Assembly: GCF_900188425.1 (NCBI RefSeq)
Contig: NZ_FZON01000023.1
Coordinates: forward strand, 1-64,000
DNA length: 64,000 nucleotides
Reading direction: 5' to 3'
DNA from: Antarctobacter heliothermus
GTDB lineage: Bacteria > Pseudomonadota > Alphaproteobacteria > Rhodobacterales > Rhodobacteraceae
This document shows positions 1 through 9,449 of this stretch, in pieces. The position numbers and the translations under genes were made by a program. Positions within the stretch are counted from its first letter, which is position 1, and every line of letters starts with the position of its first letter. The notes under the pieces were generated by a model. That model saw nothing but the letters and a program-made list of their open reading frames with translations. It made no database searches and was not told the DNA's origin.

Positions 1-521
1 CCGCCGTCGCGGCCGTGGTCAACCGACGGTTTGCGATCAGACAGAAAGCGGCTGCTGGCCCATCCAGTCCTGCCTTCGAAGGTCAGCTTGTACCAGCCGT
101 CCTGTTTGTAGATCACACGGGCCTTTGCGCCGTGGGGCATCTTGTCGATGACAGTGTAGGACCGTCCCGGCCCGTTGCGCAGGTTCAGGTGGCCGTCACG
201 GGGGGCGTCGATCCAATAGTCCTGCCCGCGGTTGTGCCCGACGTCGCGGTCATGGCCCTTTGCCGGGTCGTGGTCGGTGAGAAAGCCGCTGTGCGCCCAT
301 CCGATCAGACCAGAGACATGCCTGACCTTGACCCATTTTCCCGGCGCTTCGAGCAGCTTGACCCGGCTGGCGTGCGGCATCTTGCCAAGCACATCGTATT
401 GGACGGATGGCCCGGTGCGCAGGTTGAGATACCCGTCGCGGGGCGCATCCACCCAGAGGGTCGTGGCCGCCGCCGCACTGGCGAGGAATATGGCCGAGAG
501 GAGTGTCAGCAATCTAAGCAT
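1..521 (-). CDS. Secreted SH3b-repeat protein, C-terminus beyond window
   Basis: The reverse-strand reading frame opens at an ATG at 521 and runs open to the window edge, so the C-terminus is missing. The first ~20 residues are a signal peptide (hydrophobic LLTLLSAIFLASAAAA). Two bacterial SH3 (SH3b) repeats follow, near residues 25-75 and 90-145, each with a W-x-DAPRDGxLNLRxGP start and a GWaxSgFL-type end. Such domains bind peptidoglycan or other cell-wall ligands, so a periplasmic role is inferred. Longer overlapping frames on the forward strand lack any family signature and were set aside. Confidence 0.8.
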   Translation of the reverse strand, partial: MLRLLTLLSAIFLASAAAATTLWVDAPRDGYLNLRTGPSVQYDVLGKMPHASRVKLLEAPGKWVKVRHVSGLIGWAHSGFLTDHDPAKGHDRDVGHNRGQDYWIDAPRDGHLNLRNGPGRSYTVIDKMPHGAKARVIYKQDGWYKLTFEGRTGWASSRFLSDRKPSVDHGRDG

Positions 522-938
522 GGTGTCGTCCCTTGTTGCATAGGCGATGTCCCAGAACTGGCCCAAAGCGCCCGGAGGGGCAATGTCAGGGACATGATAG
601 CGGATAGCAGCCATACATATCAATCGGTTGAAGGAGGCAGGCCAAGAGCGGTCACTGCGCAGGAAAAGCCCGCCGGGTGGCGGCGGATCGATTTGTCAGG
701 CCAGTTCAGCTTGGCCGGACTCTTGGCCGTGCGGCATTTCCGAGTGTCTTTGTCAGGTTGAGGGCCGCCGCCCGGCGTCTGGGTGGCGGTGAACGCGTTG
801 CCGGTCGCTTTGCGGGACTGACCGGGCTTTGCGGGCGCATCACCCGGCGGTTGGTGTATTCCAAAGGGCTGCTGAAACGCGAACCCCGCGCGCCGAGGGC
901 GCACGGGGTCCGGGTCATCGTGTCGGCATAGCCTGCGG
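522..938. other. Intergenic stretch without a convincing gene
   Basis: About 420 bases lie between the DUF427 gene and the SH3b gene, both on the reverse strand. Reading frames exist on both strands but have arginine/proline-rich shadow-like composition, no ribosome site and no recognisable motif. The only structure I see is the GC-rich hairpin at 884-908. The rest probably holds the promoter of the SH3b gene. Confidence 0.5.
884..908 (-). terminator. GC-rich hairpin downstream of the DUF427 gene
   Basis: Arms 884-894 and 898-908 pair over 11 positions with one G-U-type mismatch around a 3-nt loop, 31 bases past the stop of the DUF427 gene. There is only a weak T-rich tail on the reverse strand, so this may be an inefficient terminator or an mRNA 3' end stabiliser. 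Confidence 0.4.
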
Positions 939-1280
939 TCAGACGTGTTCGACCGCCACGCCGTCCTGAGCATAAAAGGCGATGTGGTCCTTGATCTGGG
1001 CCACATCGGGCTTGGGATCCTCATAGGACCAGGCCGCGTTCACATAAGTTGTGGATTTCGACATGATCGAGAAATAGCTGGCCGCGCCCTTGTGCGGACA
1101 GGCGGTGGTGTGATCGGTGGCATCGAGAAAGGCCATGGCGATGTCGCTACGCGGAAAGTAGACGATCATCGGATAGCCGTCTTCGTGCAATTCCAGCGCA
1201 TTTGCGGATTCGCCCAGAACGGCCCCCCCGGCGCGCACAACCCAGGTGCCGCTGGCCGGCGTGATGGTGATATTGCTCAT
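939..1280 (-). CDS. DUF427 domain protein
   Basis: A 113-residue protein that reads as a complete DUF427 (compact beta-fold) domain: an N-terminal strand with GTWVVRAGG, a central FPRSDIAMAFL segment, and the family's typical TACPHKGAASYFS and AWSYEDPKP motifs. The biochemical function of DUF427 proteins is unsettled. The start at 1280 is preferred over an ATG nine codons upstream because a purine-rich ribosome site (GGGGGA) sits just before it and the domain begins directly. It stands alone upstream of a hairpin and 57 bases downstream of the aminopeptidase P stop region. Confidence 0.85.
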   Translation of the reverse strand: MSNITITPASGTWVVRAGGAVLGESANALELHEDGYPMIVYFPRSDIAMAFLDATDHTTACPHKGAASYFSIMSKSTTYVNAAWSYEDPKPDVAQIKDHIAFYAQDGVAVEHV

Positions 1281-1337
1281 GTCATGTCCCCCAGAATTTG
1301 CCCGCACAACAGACGCGGGCCGTGTAACCTTGTCATG

Positions 1338-3104
1338 TCAGATGACAGAACAGGCCCCGGACAGCCACTGCCCTGTTGCCGCATCCAGATGCGGGGACAG
1401 CGTGTCGTAGACCTGTTGGTGATAGTCATTCAGCCAGGTGCGTTCGGCCTTGGTCAGTAGAGTAACGTCGATCAGCCGGGTGTCTATAGGCACCCAGGTC
1501 AAAGTTTCAAATTCCAGCATCTGCGGCACGCTTTGCCCGTCCAGTTTTGGCGCGGGTCGCACGGCGATCAGGTTTTCGATCCGGATGCCGTAGGCGCCTT
1601 CGCGGTAGAAACCCGGTTCATTGGACAGGATCATGCCCGCCTCCAGCGGCACTGTGCCGGTACGGGCGATGCGCTGGGGGCCTTCGTGGACGGACAGATA
1701 GGCACCGACGCCGTGGCCGGTGCCGTGGCCATAGTCCAGCCCGACTTCCCACAGCGCTGCGCGCGCAAAGGGATCAATGTCGCGCCCGGCCAGCCCTTTG
1801 GGAAAGCGCAGCCGCGAGATGGCGATCATCCCCTTGAGCACACGGGTAAAGGCCTGGGTTTCCTCGGCCCCCGGCGTGCCGATGGCGATTGTGCGGGTGA
1901 TGTCGGTGGTGCCGTCCACATATTGACCGCCGGAATCCACCAGCAGCAGTTCGCCGTCGCCCACGGGCCGGTCGGTGTTGTCGGTGACGCGGTAGTGCAC
2001 AATTGCGCCATTGGGTCCGCTGCCAGAGATTGTCTCGAAAGAGATGTCGCGCAGGGCGTTGGTGGCGCGGCGCTCTTCCTCAAGACGTTTGACGACGCCG
2101 ATTTCGGTCAGGCTGCCGGGGGCTTGCGCGTCCAGCCATGCCAGAAACCGCACCATGGCCAGCGCGTCGCGGTGGTGCGCGGCGCGGGTGCCGTCCAGTT
2201 CGGCGGCGTTCTTGATCGCCTTTGGCATGAGGCAGGGATCAGGCCCGTCCTTTGGGTCACTGAGCGCGTCGGCCACCGCGACCGGACAACTGGCCGGGTC
2301 GATCTGAACCGGGCCGGTCAGCGCGGCAAGATCGGTCAGAAAGTCGGCAGGCGTGCGCAGCGTGACCTGAGGGCCAAGGTGATCGCCTATATCTGCCAGC
2401 TTGGCCGCGTCCATATACAGAGTGACGGTGGCATTGCCGTGCAGCACGGCAAAGCCGTGCGGCACAGGGGTGCGGGCAATGTCGCTGCCGCGGATATTGA
2501 GCAGCCAGGCAATGCTGTCGGGCAGGGTGATCACGGCGGCCCCAGCGGTCAGATCCTTGGCCAGCCGCGTGATCTTGTCCGCGTGAGCCTCACCCGCAAG
2601 GTCCAGCGATTGCGCAAAGACGCGGCCCTGCGGCGGGGCGGGTTGATCCGGCCAGATCGCATCCACCAGGTTGTCGGTGGGGGTCAGGGTCAGATCGGGC
2701 AGCTTGTCGACAAGCGTCCGGTGCAGATCGACGCTCAGCAACCACGGGTCAAAGCCCAGCTTGCCCTTGTCCAGCGCCGTGCCGATCCAGTCGGCCAGCG
2801 AGGTTTCCGGCCAGTCGACCTTTTCGAACACATCGGCGACCTGCGCCTTGACCTGCACGCGATACCGCCCGTCCACAAAGACAGCCGCCCGGTCCCGCAG
2901 GGCCACGCACCAGCCCGCCGATCCGGTGAAGCCGGTCAGCCAGGACAGACGTTCATCCCGGTCGGCCACATCCTCACCCTGATGCGCGTCGGCGCGGGGG
3001 ATCAGGAACCCGTCAAGGCCGGTGTCGGCCAGTTTCTCACGCAAGGCGGCAAGGCGGGGCGGTCCCTGATCGGGTGAGGCTGTCTCGGTGAAACTCTGGA
3101 ACAT
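1338..3104 (-). CDS. pepP: Xaa-Pro aminopeptidase (aminopeptidase P, M24B)
   Basis: A 588-residue cytosolic metallopeptidase that removes the N-terminal residue from peptides with proline in position two. The order is an N-terminal creatinase-like domain (~15-150), a middle domain (~160-300) and the C-terminal pita-bread catalytic domain (~310-588). The expected metal ligands are visible as D390 and D401 (LLVDSGGQY..TTDITRT), H464 (GTGHGVGAYL), E496 (LSNEPG) and E510 (GIRIEN), with the spacing of eukaryote-type X-prolyl aminopeptidases. The start at 3104 follows AAGGAG at good spacing; an ATG 16 codons upstream has no such site. The same leader (AAGGAGACCCCC-ATG) precedes the pepF gene at 46364. 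Confidence 0.93.
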   Translation of the reverse strand: MFQSFTETASPDQGPPRLAALREKLADTGLDGFLIPRADAHQGEDVADRDERLSWLTGFTGSAGWCVALRDRAAVFVDGRYRVQVKAQVADVFEKVDWPETSLADWIGTALDKGKLGFDPWLLSVDLHRTLVDKLPDLTLTPTDNLVDAIWPDQPAPPQGRVFAQSLDLAGEAHADKITRLAKDLTAGAAVITLPDSIAWLLNIRGSDIARTPVPHGFAVLHGNATVTLYMDAAKLADIGDHLGPQVTLRTPADFLTDLAALTGPVQIDPASCPVAVADALSDPKDGPDPCLMPKAIKNAAELDGTRAAHHRDALAMVRFLAWLDAQAPGSLTEIGVVKRLEEERRATNALRDISFETISGSGPNGAIVHYRVTDNTDRPVGDGELLLVDSGGQYVDGTTDITRTIAIGTPGAEETQAFTRVLKGMIAISRLRFPKGLAGRDIDPFARAALWEVGLDYGHGTGHGVGAYLSVHEGPQRIARTGTVPLEAGMILSNEPGFYREGAYGIRIENLIAVRPAPKLDGQSVPQMLEFETLTWVPIDTRLIDVTLLTKAERTWLNDYHQQVYDTLSPHLDAATGQWLSGACSVI

Positions 3105-3236
3105 GGGGGTCTCCTTTGCGGCGCAAGGTATCCGATGGGGGGCGGGTCGCAAGACCGGGCGCTAGGGATTTCTTAAAGCCTCGGCTGGCATGTGCTAGGT
3201 TTGGACCCGCGTATCCGGGTTTCGATTGGCTGGTGG

Positions 3237-3683
3237 ATGACCATGTACGACGCACGCAGCGTGACACAGGATTTTCTGGATCGTCAGGGTGAGGCGACAA
3301 TTTCCGGCGACCTAGAGGGCACGCTGGCCTTTTGCGATCTGCCCTGCACATTGGAAAGCCTTGAGGGACGGACCGTCGCCCGAACGGAGGCCGAGATGCG
3401 TGCCATATGCCAGGCGTTCATAGACAGCCTGCGATCGCGACAGTTGACCCATATGATGCGCCGCGCGCTGGAGGCGGATTTCAAGGATGGGCAGACCATC
3501 TGGGCCACCTATGAGACACGCTATATCCGCGCCGGAAAGCTGTTGACTGACGATCCCTACGTTAGTTTCATCATTCTGAAGCGCGTTGCGGAGCGGTGGA
3601 AAATCAGCATGTTACAGCTGACCGCCAGCGGCGACAGCCCCGCCAACGCGACCTTGCGACAATGGACACCGGACGCCGACTGA
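3237..3683 (+). CDS. Small NTF2/SnoaL-like protein
   Basis: A protein of ~148 residues with an alpha+beta layout typical of the NTF2-like superfamily: N-terminal helix with VTQDFLDRQGEATISGDLEGTLAF, then strands ending in an FIILKR..RWKISMLQL pattern. No catalytic residues can be assigned and no signal peptide is seen. Two ATGs (3237 and 3243) are both possible and no clear ribosome site decides between them. It converges on cobT with a 6-base gap. The assignment rests on overall pattern only. Confidence 0.6.
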   Translation: MTMYDARSVTQDFLDRQGEATISGDLEGTLAFCDLPCTLESLEGRTVARTEAEMRAICQAFIDSLRSRQLTHMMRRALEADFKDGQTIWATYETRYIRAGKLLTDDPYVSFIILKRVAERWKISMLQLTASGDSPANATLRQWTPDAD

Positions 3684-3689
3684 CCGGCG

Positions 3690-5567
3690 TCAACCTGCGC
3701 GCTTGATGCCCATGAACCGGGCGCGGGCGCGCGGATCACTGTCAAACAGCGCCGCCAGTTGTTCGGTCATCGCGCCGGCCAGTTGTTCCACATCGGTGAT
3801 GGTCACGGCGCGGTCATAGTAGCGTGTCACGTCATGGCCAATGCCGATGGCCAGCAGTTCCACCTGCTTGCGGCGCTCGACCATGGCGATCACGTCGCGC
3901 AGGTGCTTTTCCAGATAGTTGGCCGGGTTTACCGACAGGGTCGAGTCGTCCACCGGCGCGCCGTCGGAAATCACCATCAGGATCTTGCGCACCTCGGGGC
4001 GTCCCGCCATCCGGCGGTGCGCCCATTCCAGTGCCTCACCGTCGATGTTTTCCTTCAACAGGCCCTCTTTCATCATCAGACCAAGGTTGTCACGGGTGCG
4101 CCGCCACGGCGCGTCCGCATGTTTGTAGATGATGTGGCGCAGGTCATTCAGGCGGCCGGGCTGTTGCTCGCGTCCCGCATTCAGCCACGCCTCTCGCGCC
4201 AGCCCGCCTTTCCACGCGCGGGTGGTAAAGCCGAGGATCTCGACCTTGACGGAGCAGCGTTCCAGCGTGCGCGCCAGAACGTCGGCGCAGATCGCGGCAA
4301 TGCTGATGGGGCGGCCGCGCATGGAGCCGGAGTTGTCCAGCAGCAGCGTCACCACCGTATCGCGGAATTCGGTGTCCTTTTCGACCTTGAACGACAGCGG
4401 CGTCGTCGGGTTGGCCACCACGCGGGCAAGGCGACCGGCGTCTAGGATGCCTTCCTCGCGGTCAAACTCCCAGCTGCGGTTCTGCTGCGCCTGAAGACGG
4501 CGTTGCAGCTTGTTGGCCAGCCGCGAAACAGCGCCTTTCAGCGGTTCCAGCTGCTGATCCAGATAGGCGCGCAGGCGTTCCAGCTCGATCGGTTCGGCCA
4601 GATCCTCGGCGGCGATCTCTTCGTCGTTTTCGGTCGAATAGACCGCATAATCCGGGTCGGCCTCGGAAATGGGCTGTGGGGCGGGCGGCTCCAGCGGGGC
4701 CTCTCCCTCTGGCATCTCGGCCTCTTCGCCCAGCTCCTGATCGGCCATCTCATCCATAGAGACCTGCGCCTGGGAGGGATCCTGGGTTTCCTCCTGCGAC
4801 TGTTCGGGAGAGGCGTCTGCCTCTTCGCCATCGTCGTCGTCGTCGCCGGTGGAATCGGGATCCTGATCGTCCTGTTCGTCGTCAACGCCGTCGTCGTCCG
4901 AGTCGTCGTCAAAGCTGTCGGGGTCATCGCCCAACTGGTCGCCATAGCCCAGATCGGTGATCATCTGGCGCGCGAATTTCGCAAAGGCGGTCTGATCGGC
5001 CAGCGTGTCGTCCAGCCGGTCAAGCGTGTCGCCCGCCTGGTTTTCCATGAACCCGCGCCACAGGTTCATGACGTTGGTCGCGTCGGGCGGCAGATCGCGT
5101 CCGGTGGCCAGATGCCGGATCAGATAATTGGCGGCCACCGACAGCGGCGCATCCGCCGCCTCGCGGATCTGACCATAGCCACGCCGGGTGGCCTCGGCGG
5201 CGATCTTTGCGTCGATGTTGCCGGCGGTGCCGGGCATGTCGCGCGCGCCCATCGCCTCGCACCGCGCGGTTTCCATCGACTCGTACAATTCGCGCGCCAT
5301 GTCGCCCTGCGGCATGTAACGCGAATGGGTGCTGTTGTCGTGGTAGCGGTGATACAGCGCCAGCGCATCCGCCGTGCCACGCGCCAGCATCACCTCATCG
5401 CGCGACATCCGCCGCGAGACCTGCGGCAGGCGCATGGATTCGCCAGACACGCCGGACGGGTCGACCGAATAGCTGACCGACAGTTCAGGATCGTCGGCCA
5501 TCACCTTGGTCGCCTCGGCGAGGGCCTTCTTGAACGGATCGGCGGGGTTGTCGCTGGGCTTGTTCAT
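3690..5567 (-). CDS. cobT: Aerobic cobaltochelatase subunit CobT
   Basis: A 625-residue subunit of the ATP-dependent CobNST complex that inserts cobalt into hydrogenobyrinic acid a,c-diamide in aerobic B12 synthesis. The N-terminal half (1-210) matches CobT. A strongly acidic linker (~213-300, runs of Asp/Glu) follows. The C-terminal von Willebrand A domain (~400-625) carries the MIDAS motif D411-x-S413-x-S415 (DNSGSMRG), used to dock the AAA+ partner CobS. cobS lies 2.2 kb upstream on the same strand, but a forward-strand gene and two small reverse-strand genes sit between them, so the two are not a simple operon. Confidence 0.95.
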   Translation of the reverse strand: MNKPSDNPADPFKKALAEATKVMADDPELSVSYSVDPSGVSGESMRLPQVSRRMSRDEVMLARGTADALALYHRYHDNSTHSRYMPQGDMARELYESMETARCEAMGARDMPGTAGNIDAKIAAEATRRGYGQIREAADAPLSVAANYLIRHLATGRDLPPDATNVMNLWRGFMENQAGDTLDRLDDTLADQTAFAKFARQMITDLGYGDQLGDDPDSFDDDSDDDGVDDEQDDQDPDSTGDDDDDGEEADASPEQSQEETQDPSQAQVSMDEMADQELGEEAEMPEGEAPLEPPAPQPISEADPDYAVYSTENDEEIAAEDLAEPIELERLRAYLDQQLEPLKGAVSRLANKLQRRLQAQQNRSWEFDREEGILDAGRLARVVANPTTPLSFKVEKDTEFRDTVVTLLLDNSGSMRGRPISIAAICADVLARTLERCSVKVEILGFTTRAWKGGLAREAWLNAGREQQPGRLNDLRHIIYKHADAPWRRTRDNLGLMMKEGLLKENIDGEALEWAHRRMAGRPEVRKILMVISDGAPVDDSTLSVNPANYLEKHLRDVIAMVERRKQVELLAIGIGHDVTRYYDRAVTITDVEQLAGAMTEQLAALFDSDPRARARFMGIKRAG

Positions 5568-5686
5568 GGGGCTTTTATCCGCCCTTTGAGGTGCGCCTGC
5601 AAGGGGGCGCAGTCTTGGTCGTGGGACGGTTTTGAGGTAGGCTGCCGAAATTGGTCGATTTGTTTTTGAGCGAAAGGATTTCCGCG

Positions 5687-6715
5687 ATGTTGCGTCTGCT
5701 TTGCGCCTGTCTGCTGGTCTTGCCGGGACTTGCCCGCGCGGATGTCACCTGTGCCGAGATGCAGGCCGCGTTTCATGTGCCGCCGCCGCCGACCGGCGTC
5801 TCCGAAGACCCGGATGGCCCGTTGGGCTGTTCGATCGAGGCGCTGAAGATGTTTGTGGTGAACCACAGCGCGCTGGCCGAGGCGGTCCCGGTTTCCGATC
5901 TGTCCGACCTGCATGGCGCGTGGTTGGGGGACCGCGTGTTCCCGTATCTGTCGGGGATCAGGGTGGCGGGACAGGAACTGCTGGTCTTTGCACCGGGGCC
6001 AGAGCCGGACACGGTGGCGGTCACGCAATACTGGATGAAGGCGATGTCGGGACCGTCCAATGCGCTGTGGTCGGACGACGGCGGCTATGTGGGCGTCGCG
6101 ACAGAGGTGGTGCTGGAACGGGCCGGGGACGGCAAGTTCGGCGTGTTCCGGTCGGGCACGTCAATCCGCTACGGCGGGCTGCTACTGGAACTCGAACGCT
6201 CGCGCGATCTGGCGGTCAAGGCTCAGCTGAACCATTTCGAGTTGCCCTTTGCCCTGCGCCTTGCGGGGGATGTTCTGGTTCTGGAGGGCGCGCACCGCGA
6301 ACCGGCGACCCGGATCCCGGTGGACTATGCGCGCAGCTATACGCGGGTTGCGCCCGGCGCGGCAGAGCAGGCGCTGACGTTGGTCATATCCTTCAGCCTC
6401 AGTCAGGCCCGGTTTTTTGATTGCCTCACGCACCAGATTTCGAATGGGGCGGGGCCGCTGTATGAGGCGATGGGCGCGGCGGATGTCTCTGCGTTGAACG
6501 CGCTGACCCGGTCGATGATTGCAAACGGGCGCCGACGTGGAGAGGTCGTGAGCGCCTTGGAGGCGGTCGAGGATCAGGACAAACGCGACCTTTTGCGACA
6601 AGAGCTGGTGGATTGGACAGAGGCGTATGTTGCGCTGATCCGAACGCCAGAGGCGCGCAGCCTGATGGACCGTTTCAATGAGGCGTCCGGCGGGGTCTGT
6701 CCGACTTTCAACTAG
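5687..6715 (+). CDS. Hypothetical secreted protein
   Basis: A 342-residue protein with an N-terminal signal peptide ([18 protein letters not shown], cleavage near residue 18) and otherwise soluble sequence. I recognise no domain. Four cysteines (two near the N-terminus of the mature protein, two in the C-terminal third) could form disulfides in the periplasm. The start at 5687 follows AAAGGA at good spacing, and the signal peptide begins there; a longer in-frame start at 5651 would bury it. It is divergent from cobT and interrupts the cobT-cobS neighbourhood. Confidence 0.7.
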   Translation: MLRLLCACLLVLPGLARADVTCAEMQAAFHVPPPPTGVSEDPDGPLGCSIEALKMFVVNHSALAEAVPVSDLSDLHGAWLGDRVFPYLSGIRVAGQELLVFAPGPEPDTVAVTQYWMKAMSGPSNALWSDDGGYVGVATEVVLERAGDGKFGVFRSGTSIRYGGLLLELERSRDLAVKAQLNHFELPFALRLAGDVLVLEGAHREPATRIPVDYARSYTRVAPGAAEQALTLVISFSLSQARFFDCLTHQISNGAGPLYEAMGAADVSALNALTRSMIANGRRRGEVVSALEAVEDQDKRDLLRQELVDWTEAYVALIRTPEARSLMDRFNEASGGVCPTFN

Positions 6716-6730
6716 AACCGGTTGAGGGGA

Positions 6731-7126
6731 TCAACCAAGAATCAGCGCCGCGCAGGGGCGTTGTGCCCGGCGGGCCGCCGCGTCGGCGCGACGTTTTCGG
6801 TCGGGGTCAGTGTGAAAGGTGGCGATTTGCAGCAGGTGGGCCTGCGCAAACTTGGCGCGGATGCGCATATCCAGCAGTTCGGGGCCGGGGATGCCGGAGC
6901 GGGACGCAACTGTGTCCAACAGCATTTCGAACAGGGCGCGGCGGTCCTGCGCCGCATCCGCGCCGCCCCCGATGAGCCAGCTATGCTCCATCTCTGCCGA
7001 CGCGCGTCCAAGACAGGTGGCAAAGATCTGCGCCCGTTCACGCGGTACATCCGTCAAGGCCATCAGCGGGCTGGTGGCGATGCTCCATAGGCCTAAGGCG
7101 GTTATTATTGTTTTCAAAACGCCCAT
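6731..7126 (-). CDS. Small hypothetical secreted protein
   Basis: A 131-residue protein with a signal peptide at residues 1-24 (hydrophobic TIITALGLWSIATSPLMA) and a helical, charged mature part rich in Ala and Arg containing one cysteine (TCLGRASAEMEHS). No family recognised. It converges with the preceding forward gene, whose stop lies 15 bases away. No clear ribosome site precedes the ATG. Confidence 0.6.
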   Translation of the reverse strand: MGVLKTIITALGLWSIATSPLMALTDVPRERAQIFATCLGRASAEMEHSWLIGGGADAAQDRRALFEMLLDTVASRSGIPGPELLDMRIRAKFAQAHLLQIATFHTDPDRKRRADAAARRAQRPCAALILG

Positions 7127-7325
7127 GAAGTGAACTTTACGCCGAAATTATTGCCAAACAATAAGGCGAAATGAAAACTTTTGGTTTGTGTGGGCAAAGC
7201 CGCGGCGCCGCACAGAAGGCGAAAGGCCCGGATGCATGCAGAATCGGCGCTTTCGGTGTGGGGGGGGGCGGGATATTTGTGGGCTACAGACCGGCGGCGC
7301 CCAAGGCGCGCCCGCTACTCCCGGC

Positions 7326-7826
7326 CTAGCGGTCCCAGTGCATTTGCTGCAATGCGCTCGGCTCGGGTTTTTTCGGCACGCCCAGTTTCGCCAACCTATT
7401 GCGGCAGTCGGTGATCTGGGTTTCCAGCACTTCGCGGGCATTGTCTGCCAGATCGGGTTGCGCCAGATTCTGGAGGATCCGGTAGAACTGGATTCGCGCC
7501 TGGAACCCCAGTTCAAAGTCGTCATCGCCGCGCTGGTCGCTGAAAAAGCGGATGCGCTCGTAAAACCCGTCGCGCATCTCTGTCAGGTCTGCGGTCTCGA
7601 CCACCACCACCCGGTCGTCCTCGTTTTCGAGGGCAACCTTCAGGAATTCATGGCAGAAATTGTCGGCGCTATAGCCCTGTAACGGGGCGGCGGGATCAGC
7701 CTTTGGGTCAACCTTGGGAAAAGGGGGCCGGTTGTGCTGCACCATGTAAACACCGGCCACGGCAAGCAGAATGCCCACGCCCGCCAAGCGGACCCAGGCA
7801 TTCCGGAGGCCAGTATTGTCAGCCAA
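7326..7826 (-). CDS. Small membrane-anchored protein coupled to cobS
   Basis: About 166 residues with one transmembrane segment near the N-terminus ([18 protein letters not shown]) and a periplasmic or cytoplasmic helical domain with two cysteines ([17 protein letters not shown]). The best start is a TTG at 7826 that overlaps the cobS stop codon by eight bases, suggesting translational coupling; upstream ATGs in frame lie deep inside cobS. The function is unknown. Proximity suggests, but does not show, a link to cobaltochelatase. Confidence 0.6.
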   Translation of the reverse strand: MADNTGLRNAWVRLAGVGILLAVAGVYMVQHNRPPFPKVDPKADPAAPLQGYSADNFCHEFLKVALENEDDRVVVVETADLTEMRDGFYERIRFFSDQRGDDDFELGFQARIQFYRILQNLAQPDLADNAREVLETQITDCRNRLAKLGVPKKPEPSALQQMHWDR

Positions 7827-8805
7827 GGCTGAGCGAGGCCGCGCTTTCCGGCAGTTCCTCATCAAAGCAACGCTGGTAGAACTCGGCTACGGTCTGGCGC
7901 TCCAGTTCATCGCATTTGTTCAGGAAGGACACGCGGAAAGCATAGCCGACATCGCGGAAGATCTCGGCGTTTTGCGCCCAGGCGATCACGGTCCGGGGCG
8001 ACATCACGGTCGACAACTCACCATTCATAAAGGCGCGGCGGCTGAAATCGGCCACGGTCACCATCTGGCGGATCGTCTTGCGGCCCTTTTCGTTGTTGTA
8101 ATGCGGTGCCTTGGACAGGATGATCTGGGTTTCCGCATCAATCGACAGGTAGTTCAGCGTCGCCACCAGCGACCAACGGTCCATCTGGCCCTGGTTGATC
8201 TGTTGCGTGCCGTGGTACAGGCCCGTCGTGTCGCCAAGGCCCACGGTGTTCGCGGTGGCGAAGATGCGGAAATACTTGTGCGGGGTGATGACCTCGTTCT
8301 GGTCCAGCAGCGTCAGCTTGCCGTCGGTTTCCAGCACGCGTTGGATCACGAACATCACGTCGGCGCGGCCTGCGTCATATTCGTCAAACACGATCGCGGT
8401 GGGGTTGCGCAGCGCCCAGGGCAGGATGCCTTCCTGGAATTGCGTGACCTGCTTGCCGTCCACCAGCTTGATCGCGTCCTTGCCGATCAGGTCGATGCGG
8501 CTGATGTGGCTGTCAAGGTTCACGCGGACCGCAGGCCAGTTCAGGCGCGCGGCAACCTGTTCGATATGCGTCGATTTGCCTGTGCCGTGATAGCCCTGGA
8601 TCATCACGCGGCGGTTGCGGTTGAACCCCGCAAGGATGGCCAGCGTGGTGTCGGGATCGAACTTATAGGTGGAATCAAGGTCCGGCACCCGCGCGGTGCG
8701 GTCCGGAAAACCATGGACAATCATGTCGCTGTCGATGCCAAACACCTCGCGGACAGAGATTTCCTCGGTCGGTTTCGCGTTGATATCGATCATCCCGTCG
8801 GCCAT
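7819..8805 (-). CDS. cobS: Aerobic cobaltochelatase subunit CobS (AAA+ ATPase)
   Basis: A 328-residue MoxR/BchI-like AAA+ ATPase that with CobT forms the ring driving cobalt insertion by CobN. Walker A is GYHGTGKST at 71-79 and Walker B is IVFDEYD at ~138-144; sensor-1 is ATANTVG. The length and N-terminal start match the family. It lies upstream of the small membrane protein and divergently from the ECF sigma gene, with ~90 bases between. cobN is not in the window. Confidence 0.96.
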   Translation of the reverse strand: MADGMIDINAKPTEEISVREVFGIDSDMIVHGFPDRTARVPDLDSTYKFDPDTTLAILAGFNRNRRVMIQGYHGTGKSTHIEQVAARLNWPAVRVNLDSHISRIDLIGKDAIKLVDGKQVTQFQEGILPWALRNPTAIVFDEYDAGRADVMFVIQRVLETDGKLTLLDQNEVITPHKYFRIFATANTVGLGDTTGLYHGTQQINQGQMDRWSLVATLNYLSIDAETQIILSKAPHYNNEKGRKTIRQMVTVADFSRRAFMNGELSTVMSPRTVIAWAQNAEIFRDVGYAFRVSFLNKCDELERQTVAEFYQRCFDEELPESAASLSLG

Positions 8806-8897
8806 GGTGCCCGCGTCCTTCTGTCAAATCTCGTATGCCTTGCGTTAGGTGCAACATATCTTGGCGAGGGGCAAGAGGAAGTGGTGAGGCGTTCGGT

Positions 8898-9449
8898 ATG
8901 ACCGCGCAGGAAGAGATCGAAGCCTTGCTGGCCCGTGTGTCCAGCGGCGACCGGACCGCGTTCCGCAAGTTGTACGCGGCGACATCCGCCAAACTCTATG
9001 GCATCGCCTTGCGCATCCTGCGCGACGAGGCGCTGGCGCAGGAGGTCATGGAAGAGGTCTTTACCGGCGTGTGGGAGCGCGCGGCGCAGTATCGTGGCGC
9101 GCTGGCCTCGCCGCTGACTTGGCTGGTGACGATCACCCGCGATGCCTCTATCGCGCGGCTGGGGGCGGAACGCGCGGCGGGCCGGATGACCGGGCCGGTG
9201 GAAATCACCGAGCGGCTGTATGCGCCCCGTCCCGAGGTCAAGGAACTGGAGGGCCTGCGTGAAGAGGCGCGGGCGCTGGAGACCTGCCTGCGCGAATTGC
9301 CGCGCGCCCGCGCCGACATGCTGCGACAGGCCTATCTGTACGGGGCGACCTATGCCGATCTGGCGCGCAGCGCGGGGGCATCGCAGGACAGCCTGCGGGC
9401 CACATTGCGCGGCGATCTGCTGGCGCTGCGCGATTGTCTGAGCCGATGA
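8898..9449 (+). CDS. ECF-type RNA polymerase sigma factor
   Basis: A 183-residue extracytoplasmic-function sigma factor of the SigK/RskA-paired type. Region 2 (~10-80) has the DRTAFRKLYAATSAKLYGIALRIL and EEVFTGVWERAAQY motifs; region 4 (~125-183) has the ELPRARADMLRQAYLYGATYADLA helix-turn-helix. The ATG at 8898 is chosen because region 2 begins at once; the frame extends upstream without homology. Its TGA overlaps the ATG of the anti-sigma gene (ATGA), so the pair is co-translated. The stimulus is unknown. Confidence 0.92.
   Translation: MTAQEEIEALLARVSSGDRTAFRKLYAATSAKLYGIALRILRDEALAQEVMEEVFTGVWERAAQYRGALASPLTWLVTITRDASIARLGAERAAGRMTGPVEITERLYAPRPEVKELEGLREEARALETCLRELPRARADMLRQAYLYGATYADLARSAGASQDSLRATLRGDLLALRDCLSR

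Noticed and set aside
620-1024. A 134-codon reverse frame overlapping the DUF427 gene end
   Set aside because: It overlaps a well-supported gene in another frame, lacks a ribosome site and shows no motif.
1533-3077. A 514-codon forward frame opposite the aminopeptidase P gene
   Set aside because: Composition is that of a shadow frame; the reverse-strand protein has all metal ligands of the M24 family.
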